Of a stretch of 64,000 bases of DNA, positions 46,356 to 54,619 are shown piece after piece; the first letter of the stretch is position 1; each line of letters begins with the position of its first letter. The DNA is from Segatella hominis (GTDB taxonomy: Bacteria > Bacteroidota > Bacteroidia > Bacteroidales > Bacteroidaceae), in the NCBI RefSeq assembly GCF_019249725.2, contig NZ_CP137559.1, positions 1,859,501 through 1,923,500 on the forward strand, given 5' to 3'. Position numbers and translations under genes: made by a program. The notes under the pieces are model-generated. The model ran no database searches, had not been told where the DNA came from, and saw only the letters and a program-made list of their open reading frames with translations.

Positions 46356-47116
46356 TACTTCTTGATGATTGATAGAATTTCGTCAGCAAGTTTCTCTATG
46401 TTGCTGCCCTTTATCAACTGCTTGTCGGGAGGAAGGATTGTGGAGCGGAATACCGCTTTGTTGCCATCCTCTGCACATTCCTTTCTGAATCGCTTGCTGT
46501 CGGGAATGAATGTATCCAAAACCGACAAGCCCAATCCGTCCATCACACGACCAGCTTTCTCATAGAGGTCTGTCTTCTCTCTTGCATCAACCATATTCCA
46601 AAGCATATTCAACTCTTTGATATTGGTCTTTCCGACACTGACGAACATATCATTCAACTGGCTGGCGAACATGATGGAACTTCTCAATACCACGTTGTCT
46701 GCCGTAATTGGGCAAAAGATGTAGTCCATTGTAGCAACGGTATCTATCACGCCGAGATTGTCAATCGTTCCTGCGAGGTCGAAGAAGATGAAGTCTGGCG
46801 GAGTATCCATATCCAAGAAAGGCTTAACAGTTTCCACTGCCTCTTCTGGACGACTCTCCACGATTGGATAGGCAGGTTTGCCAGTTCGTTTCATCATCTC
46901 ATGTGTCTGTCTCAACAGATACTCGTTGCTCTCGATACTCTGCATGTCACGTTCTCTCATGTCTTTGATGCTGAACTGTGGAAAGTCGCAGTCAACCACC
47001 ACGACATCGTAGCCTCTGACATAATAAAGGTAACTTGCCATCAACACCGTTAGTGTTGTCTTGCCAGCCCCTCCCTTTTGGGTGGAGAAGGCGATGAATG
47101 TTGGTTCTTTCTTCAT
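46355..47116 (-). CDS. traA: TraA, ParA-type ATPase of the conjugative element
   Basis: This 253-residue P-loop ATPase has an N-terminal Walker A QKGGAGKTT (about residues 13-21), VVVDCDFPQFSIKD, and a Walker B region FIFFDLAGT. It resembles chromosome-type ParA but is distinct from parA at 7068. It is the first gene of the tra operon, so it may position the element or the transfer machine. Upstream lies the long non-coding block with repeated CTGTATTC motifs. Confidence 0.9.
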   Translation of the reverse strand: MKKEPTFIAFSTQKGGAGKTTLTVLMASYLYYVRGYDVVVVDCDFPQFSIKDMRERDMQSIESNEYLLRQTHEMMKRTGKPAYPIVESRPEEAVETVKPFLDMDTPPDFIFFDLAGTIDNLGVIDTVATMDYIFCPITADNVVLRSSIMFASQLNDMFVSVGKTNIKELNMLWNMVDAREKTDLYEKAGRVMDGLGLSVLDTFIPDSKRFRKECAEDGNKAVFRSTILPPDKQLIKGSNIEKLADEILSIIKK

Positions 47117-47162
47117 GTTTGTCTTTTTATGAGTTATACATCTTGTTTATTGTTATAATATA

Positions 47163-47254
47163 CTGTATTCTTGTTGGTGATACAGACAATATGTTACGAT
47201 GCAGGTCTGTATTCCATATAACATACAGGCATCCTTGACAATCATTCTGTATTC
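47163..47254. repeat. Three direct repeats of CTGTATTC upstream of traA
   Basis: Copies at 47163-47170, 47207-47214 and 47247-47254 are spaced 44 and 40 bp apart, about four helical turns. Inverted ATACAG motifs stand at about 47180 and 47223. They may be binding sites for a regulator of the tra operon. Confidence 0.6.
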
Positions 47255-47589
47255 GTATCAGACAAGCAGTTTTAATGTCTGTCTAATTTCATACTGTAAT
47301 GTTTTATGGTACACCTATATGTCATTCCTTTTCCGTGCAGCCATATCATTCTGTTTGCATGTCAAACGTTTTATCATATTACATGTAATACGTTTTATAT
47401 GACTGCATTGGAGCATCTGAATATGCCGTCTGTTTTGCATCATTCAAGACACGTATGTCTGTCATTCACGCTGCAAAGTAACAACGAAAAATCCGAAAAA
47501 CAATGGTTTTCAAATCCTGTGGCAGCATGTTGCCGATAGTTGCAGTGGTTGTCTGGGGTGCATCTGTTCCAAGGGTGCTTTTTTAGCCG

Positions 47590-47597
47590 TAATTTTG
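47590..47597 (+). promoter_or_regulatory. Possible -7 box of the mob operon
   Basis: TAATTTTG matches TAnnTTTG, about 415 bp before mobA. The -33 box is poor, so this is tentative. Confidence 0.35.
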
Positions 47598-47615
47598 CAC
47601 CCGAAAGGCAAAGCG

Positions 47616-47632
47616 ATGGATAGCGCATCCAT
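47616..47632. repeat. Small palindrome ATGGAT-N5-ATCCAT
   Basis: Arms at 47616-47621 and 47627-47632 form a perfect 6-bp stem in the presumed oriT region. Confidence 0.6.
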
Positions 47633-47781
47633 ATCGTTCCGAGAAGAACTAAGGCTTGATGCTCCGCAAAGGACTGGATTTCCCGAACAGCTTCCATTCG
47701 GGATGGGGACAGCTTCTTACGAAGGCTAACTTCAATCCACCCTAAGCGGATTTTTATGTCCTCAAAGACATAGCAAGGTAT

Positions 47782-47814
47782 GTTTTGAGTTACTCAAAAC
47801 CTTTGGAGTTACTC
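47782..47814. repeat. Palindrome GTTTTGAGT-T-ACTCAAAAC and a second GAGTTACTC-like core
   Basis: Nine-bp arms at 47782-47790 and 47792-47800 share the core GAGTTACTC. A second partial copy (TTTGGAGTTACTCTCC) starts 47803. Paired motifs like this are common binding sites for relaxosome proteins. Confidence 0.6.
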
Positions 47815-48011
47815 TCCGTAACATCGTGCCAGCGAGTGAAGAAGAAAAGTTCCTTTTCATTCTTCCGAGCGCAGCAGATGTTCGAGGGTACCTCAAAGAC
47901 CTTGCCCTGCCGGGTTGGTAGCCTCTCCGAAGTCGGGCTCCCCATGTTCCAATCTGACGATAGTTTGTGCAATTCCATTATTGCCGCATGTACCACTTAA
48001 TCCATTTTAAT

Positions 48012-48431
48012 ATGAACACAGAAAGAAAACGAGGGGGACGAATCCCCAAGCTGAACCCGAAGTCGCACCATGTGATGCTTCGGTTCGACGATGACGAGTG
48101 GATGAAATTCCTCGTCATGTATGAGCAGACTGATGTGAAGGCAAAGGCTGTCTTTGCCAAGGCACGCATCTTCGGCGAGCCGTTCAAGGTGCTGCGCGAG
48201 GACAAGACACTGGTGGAATACTACACCAAGCTTTCTTCTTTTCACTCGCAGTACCGAATGATTGGCAACAACTACAACCAGGTTGTCAAGGAACTCCGTT
48301 GTCATTTCTCAGAGAAAAAGGCGATGGCTTTGCTCTATAAGCTGGAGAATTGCACCAGGGAACTGGTCTCTCTTACCCGTGAGATTGTTGAACTAACCCG
48401 TAAGTTTGAGGAAAGATGGTCGCAAAGATAA
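48012..48431 (+). CDS. mobA: MobA, relaxosome accessory protein
   Basis: This 139-residue small basic protein has a ribbon-helix-helix-like start (RIPKLNPKSHHVMLRFDDDEWMKFLVMYEQ). The middle matches mobilisation proteins that load the relaxase at oriT (EYYTKLSSFHSQYRMIGNNYNQVVKELRCHF), and a C-terminal helix ends the protein. I place the start at the ATG at 48012. It overlaps mobB by 16 bp. Confidence 0.88.
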   Translation: MNTERKRGGRIPKLNPKSHHVMLRFDDDEWMKFLVMYEQTDVKAKAVFAKARIFGEPFKVLREDKTLVEYYTKLSSFHSQYRMIGNNYNQVVKELRCHFSEKKAMALLYKLENCTRELVSLTREIVELTRKFEERWSQR

Positions 48432-49669
48432 GTTTTGGAAGTTCATTGTATGGGGCTCTGGCATACAATGGTGAGAAGATTAACAAGGAAGAGGGAAAAC
48501 TCTTGGCTACAAACAAGATCTTCGATGATTGTTCGGGAAAGACGAGCATCGCCAATGCCTTGCGTGATTTCCAGCGATACCTTTCTCCGCACATCAGAAC
48601 AGAGAAGCCTGTCGTGCATATATCCTTGAATCCGCATCCAGATGATGTGCTGACGGATATGGAAATGGAGAACATCGCCCGTGAATACTTGGAGCGCATG
48701 GGATATGGCAACCAGCCATACATGGTTTACAAGCATGAGGACATCGACCGTCATCACATGCACATCGTGACCATCCGAGTGGATGAAAACGGCAAGTGTT
48801 TGGATAGCCGATACAACTACCATAGGAGCAAGGCTATCACCCGTGACTTGGAGGAGAAGTACAATCTCCACAAGGCAGACCGCAAGCAACGCCAGGCAGA
48901 CAATCCACTCCGCAAGGTGGATATAAGCCAAGGCAATGTGAAAAAGCAGGTTGCCAATACCGTAAAATCTCTCTGCGCTACCTACAGGTTCCAGTCCTTG
49001 GGCGAATACCGTGCACTTCTTTCCTTATATAATATATCCTTGGAGGAAGTCAGAGGCGAAGTTGGCGGTCGTGAGTATCATGGTTTTGTCTATTCTGCCA
49101 CGGACGGACAGGGCAACAAAGTTGGAAATCCTTTCAAGGCTTCCAAGATTGATAAGTCTGTCGGTGTGGAGGCGATAGAAAAGCGGTTCGCTTATTCTAC
49201 CAAGAAGTTCAAGGAAGACAAGAAACTCTCCGAGATGACCCGTCATAGCGTAGAAGCAGTCTTGAAGCAGACATACCATAAGGATAAGTTCATAGAACTT
49301 CTGAAAGCAAAGGGCATTGATGTTGTTTTCCGCCATACAGCTGACGGCCGTATCTACGGAGCAACATTCATTGACCACCGCACCCAAAGCGTTTTCAATG
49401 GTTCAAGGCTTGGAACGAATCTTTCTGCCAATGCCCTGCAGGAGCTCTTCACCTTGCCTTACGAGAATGAGCAACCGATACCGCTTACCATTCCAACGGA
49501 AGATGGCGTTGTCTTGGAGAAGGAACTTCAAAGCTCTGGCTTGTTCGATGAGTACGGCAGCGGTCTTGGACTTATGTCTGGAGGAGGTTCATCAAATGAG
49601 GCACAGGAAGCAGCATTCGATAGAGAGTTACGCAGAAAGAAAAAGAAGCGAAAAGGGAGAAACCTTTAA
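48416..49669 (+). CDS. mobB: MobB relaxase
   Basis: This 417-residue relaxase should nick oriT and lead the transferred strand. The N-terminal half carries relaxase motifs: the first block has KTSIANALRDFQRYL and PVVHISLNPHPDD, and the metal-binding histidine motif is in YKHEDIDRHHMHIVTIRVDENG. The middle is basic and probably binds DNA, and the C-terminus ends in a run of Lys and Arg. It matches the Bacteroidales MobB family (MOBP-like). Confidence 0.92.
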   Translation: MVAKISFGSSLYGALAYNGEKINKEEGKLLATNKIFDDCSGKTSIANALRDFQRYLSPHIRTEKPVVHISLNPHPDDVLTDMEMENIAREYLERMGYGNQPYMVYKHEDIDRHHMHIVTIRVDENGKCLDSRYNYHRSKAITRDLEEKYNLHKADRKQRQADNPLRKVDISQGNVKKQVANTVKSLCATYRFQSLGEYRALLSLYNISLEEVRGEVGGREYHGFVYSATDGQGNKVGNPFKASKIDKSVGVEAIEKRFAYSTKKFKEDKKLSEMTRHSVEAVLKQTYHKDKFIELLKAKGIDVVFRHTADGRIYGATFIDHRTQSVFNGSRLGTNLSANALQELFTLPYENEQPIPLTIPTEDGVVLEKELQSSGLFDEYGSGLGLMSGGGSSNEAQEAAFDRELRRKKKKRKGRNL

Positions 49670-49706
49670 TCGTATTATCAAGGTATAACTTCAAAACAGA
49701 AAAACA

Positions 49707-51713
49707 ATGGCACAAGAAGACGATTTGAGAGCATTGGGAAAAATAATGGATTTTCTCCGTGCCGTGAGTATTATACTCGCAATTATGAATGTATATTGGT
49801 ATTGCTATGAGGCAATGCGCATGTGGGGAGTGACAATCGGGGTTGTTGACAGAATCCTGATTAACTTCAACCGTACAGGTAGTTTATTTCATTCTATCCT
49901 CTACACAAAATTGTTCTCGCTCTTACTCTTGGCTCTCTCATGCTTGGGAACCAAGGGCGTAAAGGCAGAGAAGATGAGTTGGAGCAAGATTTGGACGGTT
50001 CTTGTCGTAGGTTTCTGTCTGTTCTTCCTCAACTGGTGGATATTATTGTTGCCTATATCTCATTTGGGCAATGCCACGCTGTACATCTTTACAATGACAG
50101 CGGGTTATATCTGCCTGTTGATGGGAGGACTCTGGATGAGTAGACTCTTGAAACACAACCTCATGGAGGATGTCTTCAATAATGAGAACGAGAGTTTCAT
50201 GCAGGAGACCAAACTCATGGAGAACGAGTATTCTGTCAATCTTCCCACTCGCTTCTACTACAAGAAGAAATGGCAGAGAGGATGGATCAACGTGGTCAAT
50301 CCATTCCGTGCCACCATCGTGTTAGGTACACCGGGTAGTGGTAAGTCCTTTGCTGTAGTGAACAACTACATCAAACAGCAGATAGAGAAGGGTTACTCGA
50401 TGTATATCTATGATTTCAAGTTTCCCGACCTTTCGACGATTGCCTACAATCACATGATGAACCATCAGAATGGATATAAGGTCAAGCCCCAGTTCTATGT
50501 CATCAACTTTGACGATCCTCGCAGAAGTCATCGCTGCAATCCGATTCACCCGGATTTCATGAGTGATATTTCCGATGCTTACGAAAGTGCATACACCATC
50601 ATGCTCAACCTCAACAAGACGTGGGTTCAGAAGCAGGGCGACTTCTTTGTGGAAAGTCCGATTATCCTCTTTGCAGCTATCATCTGGTATTTGCGCATCT
50701 ATAAAAACGGAAAGTATTGTACCTTTCCCCATGCCATCGAATTGCTTAACCGCAGATACGAGGATGTCTTTCCGATTCTGACGAGCTATCCCGAACTGGA
50801 GAACTATCTTTCTCCATTCATGGATGCATGGCAAGGTGGAGCGATGGAGCAGTTAGCGGGGCAGATTGCAAGCGCAAAGATTCCACTTTCAAGAATGATC
50901 TCACCACAACTCTACTGGGTGATGTCCGCAAGCGAGTTTACACTCGACATCAACAATCCCGAAGAACCGAAGATTCTATGTGTCGGCAACAATCCCGACC
51001 GTCAGAACATTTATGGTGCTGCACTCGGCTTGTACAACAGCCGCATCGTGAAACTCATCAACAAGAAGGGACAACTCAAATCATCCGTTATCATTGACGA
51101 GTTGCCGACTATCTATTTCAAAGGCTTGGATAATCTGATTGCCACGGCACGAAGCAACAAGGTTGCCGTCTGCCTGGGTTTTCAGGACTTCTCGCAGTTG
51201 GTTCGTGATTATGGAGACAAGGAGGCTAAGGTGGTTATCAATACCGTTGGTAATATCTTCAGCGGGCAGGTCGTTGGCGAAACCGCCAAGACTTTATCCG
51301 AGCGTTTTGGAAAAGTGCTCCAAAAGCGTCAATCCATTTCCATCAACCGTCAGGATGTCTCTACATCCATCAATACCCAGATGGACAGTCTCATTCCGCC
51401 AAGCAAGATTAGCGGACTCACCCAAGGTATGTTTGTCGGTTCTGTGTCCGACAACTTCAACGAGCGCATCGAGCAGAAGATTTTCCACTGCGAGATTGTG
51501 GTGGATGCCGAAAAGGTCAAACGGGAGGAAAGTGCCTACAAGAAAATTCCTGTCATTACCGATTTCACGGACGAGGACGGCAACGACCACATGAAGGAAA
51601 CGGTGCAGGCGAACTACCGGCGCATCAAGGAAGAGGTGAAGCAGATTGTGCAGGATGAACTGGAGCGCATCGCAGGCGATGACAACCTGAAGCATTTGTT
51701 GCAGCAGAAGTAA
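49707..51713 (+). CDS. mobC: MobC, type IV coupling protein (VirD4/TraG-like)
   Basis: This 668-residue protein is the motor that feeds the relaxosome into the mating channel. Four membrane helices occupy the first 150 residues. The ATPase core has Walker A GTPGSGKSFAVVNNY (about residue 211) and the Walker-B-like SSVIIDELPTIYF, followed by FQDFSQLVRDYGD. The C-terminal region contains the conserved GQVVGETAKTLSERFGK. It follows mobB by 37 bp and ends in a terminator. Confidence 0.95.
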   Translation: MAQEDDLRALGKIMDFLRAVSIILAIMNVYWYCYEAMRMWGVTIGVVDRILINFNRTGSLFHSILYTKLFSLLLLALSCLGTKGVKAEKMSWSKIWTVLVVGFCLFFLNWWILLLPISHLGNATLYIFTMTAGYICLLMGGLWMSRLLKHNLMEDVFNNENESFMQETKLMENEYSVNLPTRFYYKKKWQRGWINVVNPFRATIVLGTPGSGKSFAVVNNYIKQQIEKGYSMYIYDFKFPDLSTIAYNHMMNHQNGYKVKPQFYVINFDDPRRSHRCNPIHPDFMSDISDAYESAYTIMLNLNKTWVQKQGDFFVESPIILFAAIIWYLRIYKNGKYCTFPHAIELLNRRYEDVFPILTSYPELENYLSPFMDAWQGGAMEQLAGQIASAKIPLSRMISPQLYWVMSASEFTLDINNPEEPKILCVGNNPDRQNIYGAALGLYNSRIVKLINKKGQLKSSVIIDELPTIYFKGLDNLIATARSNKVAVCLGFQDFSQLVRDYGDKEAKVVINTVGNIFSGQVVGETAKTLSERFGKVLQKRQSISINRQDVSTSINTQMDSLIPPSKISGLTQGMFVGSVSDNFNERIEQKIFHCEIVVDAEKVKREESAYKKIPVITDFTDEDGNDHMKETVQANYRRIKEEVKQIVQDELERIAGDDNLKHLLQQK

Positions 51714-51718
51714 ATAAA

Positions 51719-51761
51719 AAAATGAAGAAAGGCTTACCATAAACCTTTCTTCATTTTTTTA
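51719..51761. terminator. Bidirectional terminator after mobC
   Basis: AATGAAGAAAGG (about 51721-51732) and CCTTTCTTCATT (about 51744-51755) form a strong stem flanked by A and T tracts, serving mobC and the convergent gene. Confidence 0.85.
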
Positions 51762-51765
51762 GAAC

Positions 51766-52530
51766 TTAAGCATTATCCATACTTACTAAGATTCCGTTTT
51801 CCAAAATTTTTTGCAATGGAATTTTCTTTAAGATTTCTTGATAAGTGCTATAGAAGTCATTATCAAGTCCTATATAAACAATATTGTCATGTAATTCTTC
51901 TATAACACTAATATGTGAATGCAATTTGCACTTTTTATCAGAACAATCTGATACGATACTTTTAATTCGTTCCAACTTATTTAATAAATCATCATATTGA
52001 GATAACCCTTTTGTAGTTGGTTGTATTTGATAATTAGTTTTCTTTGCCGGTTGTATATTATGTTCAGGATCTAATAATACTATGTGAAATATAGAAGAAT
52101 CCCGATCAAAATAACCTACAATACGCCCCGTACTTTTTGTTATCGAAAATTGCATTATTGGAAAATCTGTCTCATTGTCCAATATTTCTTTTGGTAGCCA
52201 ATCTAAATCTTTTCGTTGAATAGGAATGTTTTTAGCACTCCAATCTATTGGATGACATCTTAATGCAATACTACCTCTATTTTCTTCTAATACTTCTTGC
52301 GGTGTCATAGTACCCAAAGCACCTAATCGTTCAAGAAGCCCAATATGCCATCCCTTAGAACACTCTCCAATCTGAAAATTAGGTATCTGCTTAAAGTAAG
52401 AGAAGGAAAAAGTTATCTTCCTTCTCTTTAACTCATTTTCTTGTTCTTTGGTAACTAATGATTTGTTTCCGTATTTAGGAGAATCTGAATTAAGATTTAA
52501 TAGTTTCCCATTTTTTCCCATAATACTCAA
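51766..52530 (-). CDS. Candidate toxin paired with a Panacea-domain antitoxin
   Basis: This 254-residue soluble protein is not one I can name. A central segment reads MQFSITKSTGRIVGYFDRDSSIFHIVLLDPEHNIQP, which may be a compact beta fold. Near the start it has FSFSYFKQIPNFQIGECSKGWHIGLLERL. It overlaps the upstream Panacea gene by about 40 bp, the usual sign of a two-gene toxin-antitoxin unit. Alternative starts are at 52521 and 52530. A different role, such as a regulator, cannot be excluded. Confidence 0.55.
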   Translation of the reverse strand: MSIMGKNGKLLNLNSDSPKYGNKSLVTKEQENELKRRKITFSFSYFKQIPNFQIGECSKGWHIGLLERLGALGTMTPQEVLEENRGSIALRCHPIDWSAKNIPIQRKDLDWLPKEILDNETDFPIMQFSITKSTGRIVGYFDRDSSIFHIVLLDPEHNIQPAKKTNYQIQPTTKGLSQYDDLLNKLERIKSIVSDCSDKKCKLHSHISVIEELHDNIVYIGLDNDFYSTYQEILKKIPLQKILENGILVSMDNA

Positions 52531-52969
52531 TCATTAGTTCTGGAGTAATAACCTTGTCACAACGCTCATTTACATTTAAATCTCCACGTGTTTCAATCCA
52601 AGGCATCTCATTGTGGGACAATCGTTCTAATTCAGCACCGCTATATTTAAGATAATTCTCCAATATAAAGTCAATAAATTCAGCGTCTTCTGATGATAAA
52701 CTCACATTGTGATTCATGCAATCATCAATATTGATTTCTGAATAGAGATATTTTGTAGAATTAAATCGATTGTAGATTTCTCGATTTACCGGACCATGAA
52801 TCCATGCTTCAAACTCGCCGTCAAACATAGGTTTTTTATTGATACCATAAGACCATGCTTGAACATAATACAATAACTTCTGCAACTTTAAATTTATTAA
52901 AGACGCAAATCTATCTTCCGATTTTACTCGTAAGATAATGTAGTCTGTTATATCGTGTATTGAGTTCAT
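52490..52969 (-). CDS. Panacea-domain (DUF4065) antitoxin-like protein
   Basis: This 159-residue protein carries the DUF4065/SocA-like domain now called Panacea, a general antitoxin fold used against many toxins. The motifs match: INLKLQKLLYYVQAWSYGINKKPMFDGEFEAWIHGPVNREIY, then SSEDAEFIDFILENY and LERLSHNEMPWIETRG. The gene overlaps the next one at its 3' end. It lies where CTnDOT-type elements often carry regulatory genes. Confidence 0.85.
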   Translation of the reverse strand: MNSIHDITDYIILRVKSEDRFASLINLKLQKLLYYVQAWSYGINKKPMFDGEFEAWIHGPVNREIYNRFNSTKYLYSEINIDDCMNHNVSLSSEDAEFIDFILENYLKYSGAELERLSHNEMPWIETRGDLNVNERCDKVITPELMIEYYGKKWETIKS

Positions 52970-53072
52970 CTGAATTATGACTATATCAATTTCAATGCAA
53001 AGTTAATATCTTTTTCTAATATAACAAAATAATGAATTGAATTGATGTGATTTATTCTAATGAATTTGTTTT

Positions 53073-53678
53073 TTATCTCCTCATACGATCCAACTCATCA
53101 TCGCGCAGCATCCTCTCGTTCAATTTCTCCTGCATTCTGTCAAGGAAGTAGGTGCGGCTTTCGTTCTTCCGGCGTTTGATGTCGGTGTAGAAACGGTAGC
53201 AGTCCTTCGACTCAACCCCGAATATCTTGTAAAGGAGCGGGGCAAGCTGTTTGAGCGGCATGTTGCCGTTGTTGATGCAGCCCATCTCGTCGATGCCGTA
53301 GATAAGTTCCACGAGGTCGATGGCATTGCCCGTCCATTGCAGGAGGCTGGCGGTGGTTTCTGTTGCGTTATTGGCGGATATTAGTGGTGGCACTTGGGGC
53401 GTGGCAAGGAATTTCTGCATCTTTCTTACGAAAGACAGAGCCTTGCTGACGTAGGCGGCAATCTCTCTTTTTTCTTCTGACAGATTACGCACGGGATGGT
53501 GCTGCAACTCGATTTCGATGTAGGCAAGCGCGATGACGGTAAGGTTCATGTCCATGCCGCCGTTGCACAGTTCGATCACTTGGGTGGCGAAAGCCGTGTA
53601 TGCCGTTTCCATATTGCAGTCGCCGGCTTCGTTTATCAGGCGGAAAAAGTCGGTTTCCGCCAACAAGAAATAATTCAT
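53073..53678 (-). CDS. rteC: RteC, regulator of element excision
   Basis: RteC is a tetracycline-induced activator of the excision operon in CTnDOT, itself controlled by RteB. The 201-residue sequence from ATG 53678 (MNYFLLAETDFFRL) has the RteC-type length and helical layout, with conserved GVESKDCYRFYTDIKRRKNESRTYFLDRMQEKLNERM near the end. I use this ATG because the in-frame stretch before it (from 53741) has no family match. Confidence 0.9.
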   Translation of the reverse strand: MNYFLLAETDFFRLINEAGDCNMETAYTAFATQVIELCNGGMDMNLTVIALAYIEIELQHHPVRNLSEEKREIAAYVSKALSFVRKMQKFLATPQVPPLISANNATETTASLLQWTGNAIDLVELIYGIDEMGCINNGNMPLKQLAPLLYKIFGVESKDCYRFYTDIKRRKNESRTYFLDRMQEKLNERMLRDDELDRMRR

Positions 53679-53761
53679 GGTTCTGTCAATTTTGAAAATT
53701 ACACTTTGTTTTCTGCGTGCGCACATAAATATAATTGGCAAAAAGCGCGGCAGAAAATATT

Positions 53762-53797
53762 AAATCCAACACTCAATTTTACAAGGTGCTGGATTTC
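53762..53797. other. Inverted repeat upstream of rteC
   Basis: AAATCCA-a-CAC pairs with GTG-c-TGGATTT (total span 36 bp). Read leftwards it is followed by AATATTTTC, so it may be a weak terminator or an operator between the DHFR-like gene and rteC. Confidence 0.6.
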
Positions 53798-53916
53798 AAA
53801 GGCATAAAATTCAATATTTTTTCACAAGGACAAATTATCTCCGACTTAAATTGTTTGTAATCAGAACATTTATTCTATTCCTGAAAATAGAAATGTATGC
53901 TTGCCGCACATTTTGG

Positions 53917-54339
53917 CTATCTTGCTTTTTTATCAAGGATATAGATAATGCGACATACACCGTTGGAATAGCTTTTCAAGGAGGAAAGCGTCCAGTGTTG
54001 CTCCGGCAGAGCCGATTTGAAAAAATGCCGTCCTGTTCCCGCGATGAAAGGAACGGTGTATAGTATGATTTCGTCCACAGCGTGCATACGCAGCAGTCCG
54101 TTGATATAGTCCGACGTGTCTGGTGTGGCTTCCGCGAGGTAACGAATGTTTGTACCGTCTTTCCGCCATTCGTGCAGCATTGAAATGGAATAGTCCGGTG
54201 TGACATGGTAAAGGGCTTTCTCCCTGATTTCATCAAGACCGCAACGGTCAAGGCACAAATCCTGATGTGCTTTATCATATAACTCTGAAGAAAGACATCC
54301 GTCCATCGTCAGTACGGCGAGAATCTGAACTTTACCCAT
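53917..54339 (-). CDS. DHFR/RibD-like reductase
   Basis: This 140-residue protein resembles the C-terminal reductase domain of RibD and DHFR folds: VQILAVLTMDGCLSSE, HVTPDYSISML, DEIILYTVPFIAGTGRHFF. It is shorter than a full RibD domain. Between rteB and rteC, a reductase-like gene of unknown role is a known companion in CTnDOT-type elements. Whether it uses a folate or a flavin precursor cannot be told. A large structured region lies upstream. Confidence 0.75.
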   Translation of the reverse strand: MGKVQILAVLTMDGCLSSELYDKAHQDLCLDRCGLDEIREKALYHVTPDYSISMLHEWRKDGTNIRYLAEATPDTSDYINGLLRMHAVDEIILYTVPFIAGTGRHFFKSALPEQHWTLSSLKSYSNGVCRIIYILDKKAR

Positions 54340-54358
54340 AATCGTTTCCTTTCGTTAG

Positions 54359-54525
54359 GCAAGGGTAAAAAAAGTAGCGTGCAATTCACACTACCTTCAA
54401 GCGATGGCTCTGGTAAAGCCTTTACGGAGAGTACGTGAATGCACGCTATGCATAAGCATAGCATAAGCATCACGCAATCGTCTCCGTAGTTCCAATTTAC
54501 CAGATTTTCGCTTGAAACGCCTTGC
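54359..54525. repeat. Nested-hairpin element H5 between rteB and the reductase gene
   Basis: Five stems nest perfectly from outside in: TTCAAGCGA 54396-54404 with 54508-54516, CTGGTAAA 54410-54417 with 54496-54503, TACGGAGA 54423-54430 with 54481-54488, CGTGAaTGC 54434-54442 with 54467-54474 (one bulge), and GCTATGC 54445-54451 with 54456-54462 (4-nt loop). An outer GCAAGG/CCTTGC (54359-54364, 54520-54525) adds a sixth stem, with a small side hairpin at 54374-54394. I see no gene in 54340-54619. Confidence 0.85.
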
Positions 54526-54619
54526 GGTCTTATCCTATATGTTGGCGGCAAAAAGCTCCTGCCAATCGCCGTTTTTCTCAAATGTTATGCAAAGATAGCC
54601 AAATTCAGTGAATTACGGG

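Larger units (their letters stand above)
47117..48011. other. Non-coding block between traA and mobA, likely oriT and divergent promoters
   Basis: This 895-bp stretch holds no convincing gene. The traA-proximal third is AT-rich and carries CTGTATTC three times. The mobA-proximal part has several palindromes and a plus-strand TAATTTTG box (47590-47597). In CTnDOT the origin of transfer lies close to the mob genes, so oriT is expected here; the nick site is not identified. Confidence 0.55.

Noticed and set aside
54354..54525. attC site of an integron
   Set aside because: A GTTAGGC core is present, but the matching RYYYAAC core was not found and no integrase is visible.
54309..54581. 90-codon minus-strand frame
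   Set aside because: It runs through the five-tier hairpin and has no recognisable motif.
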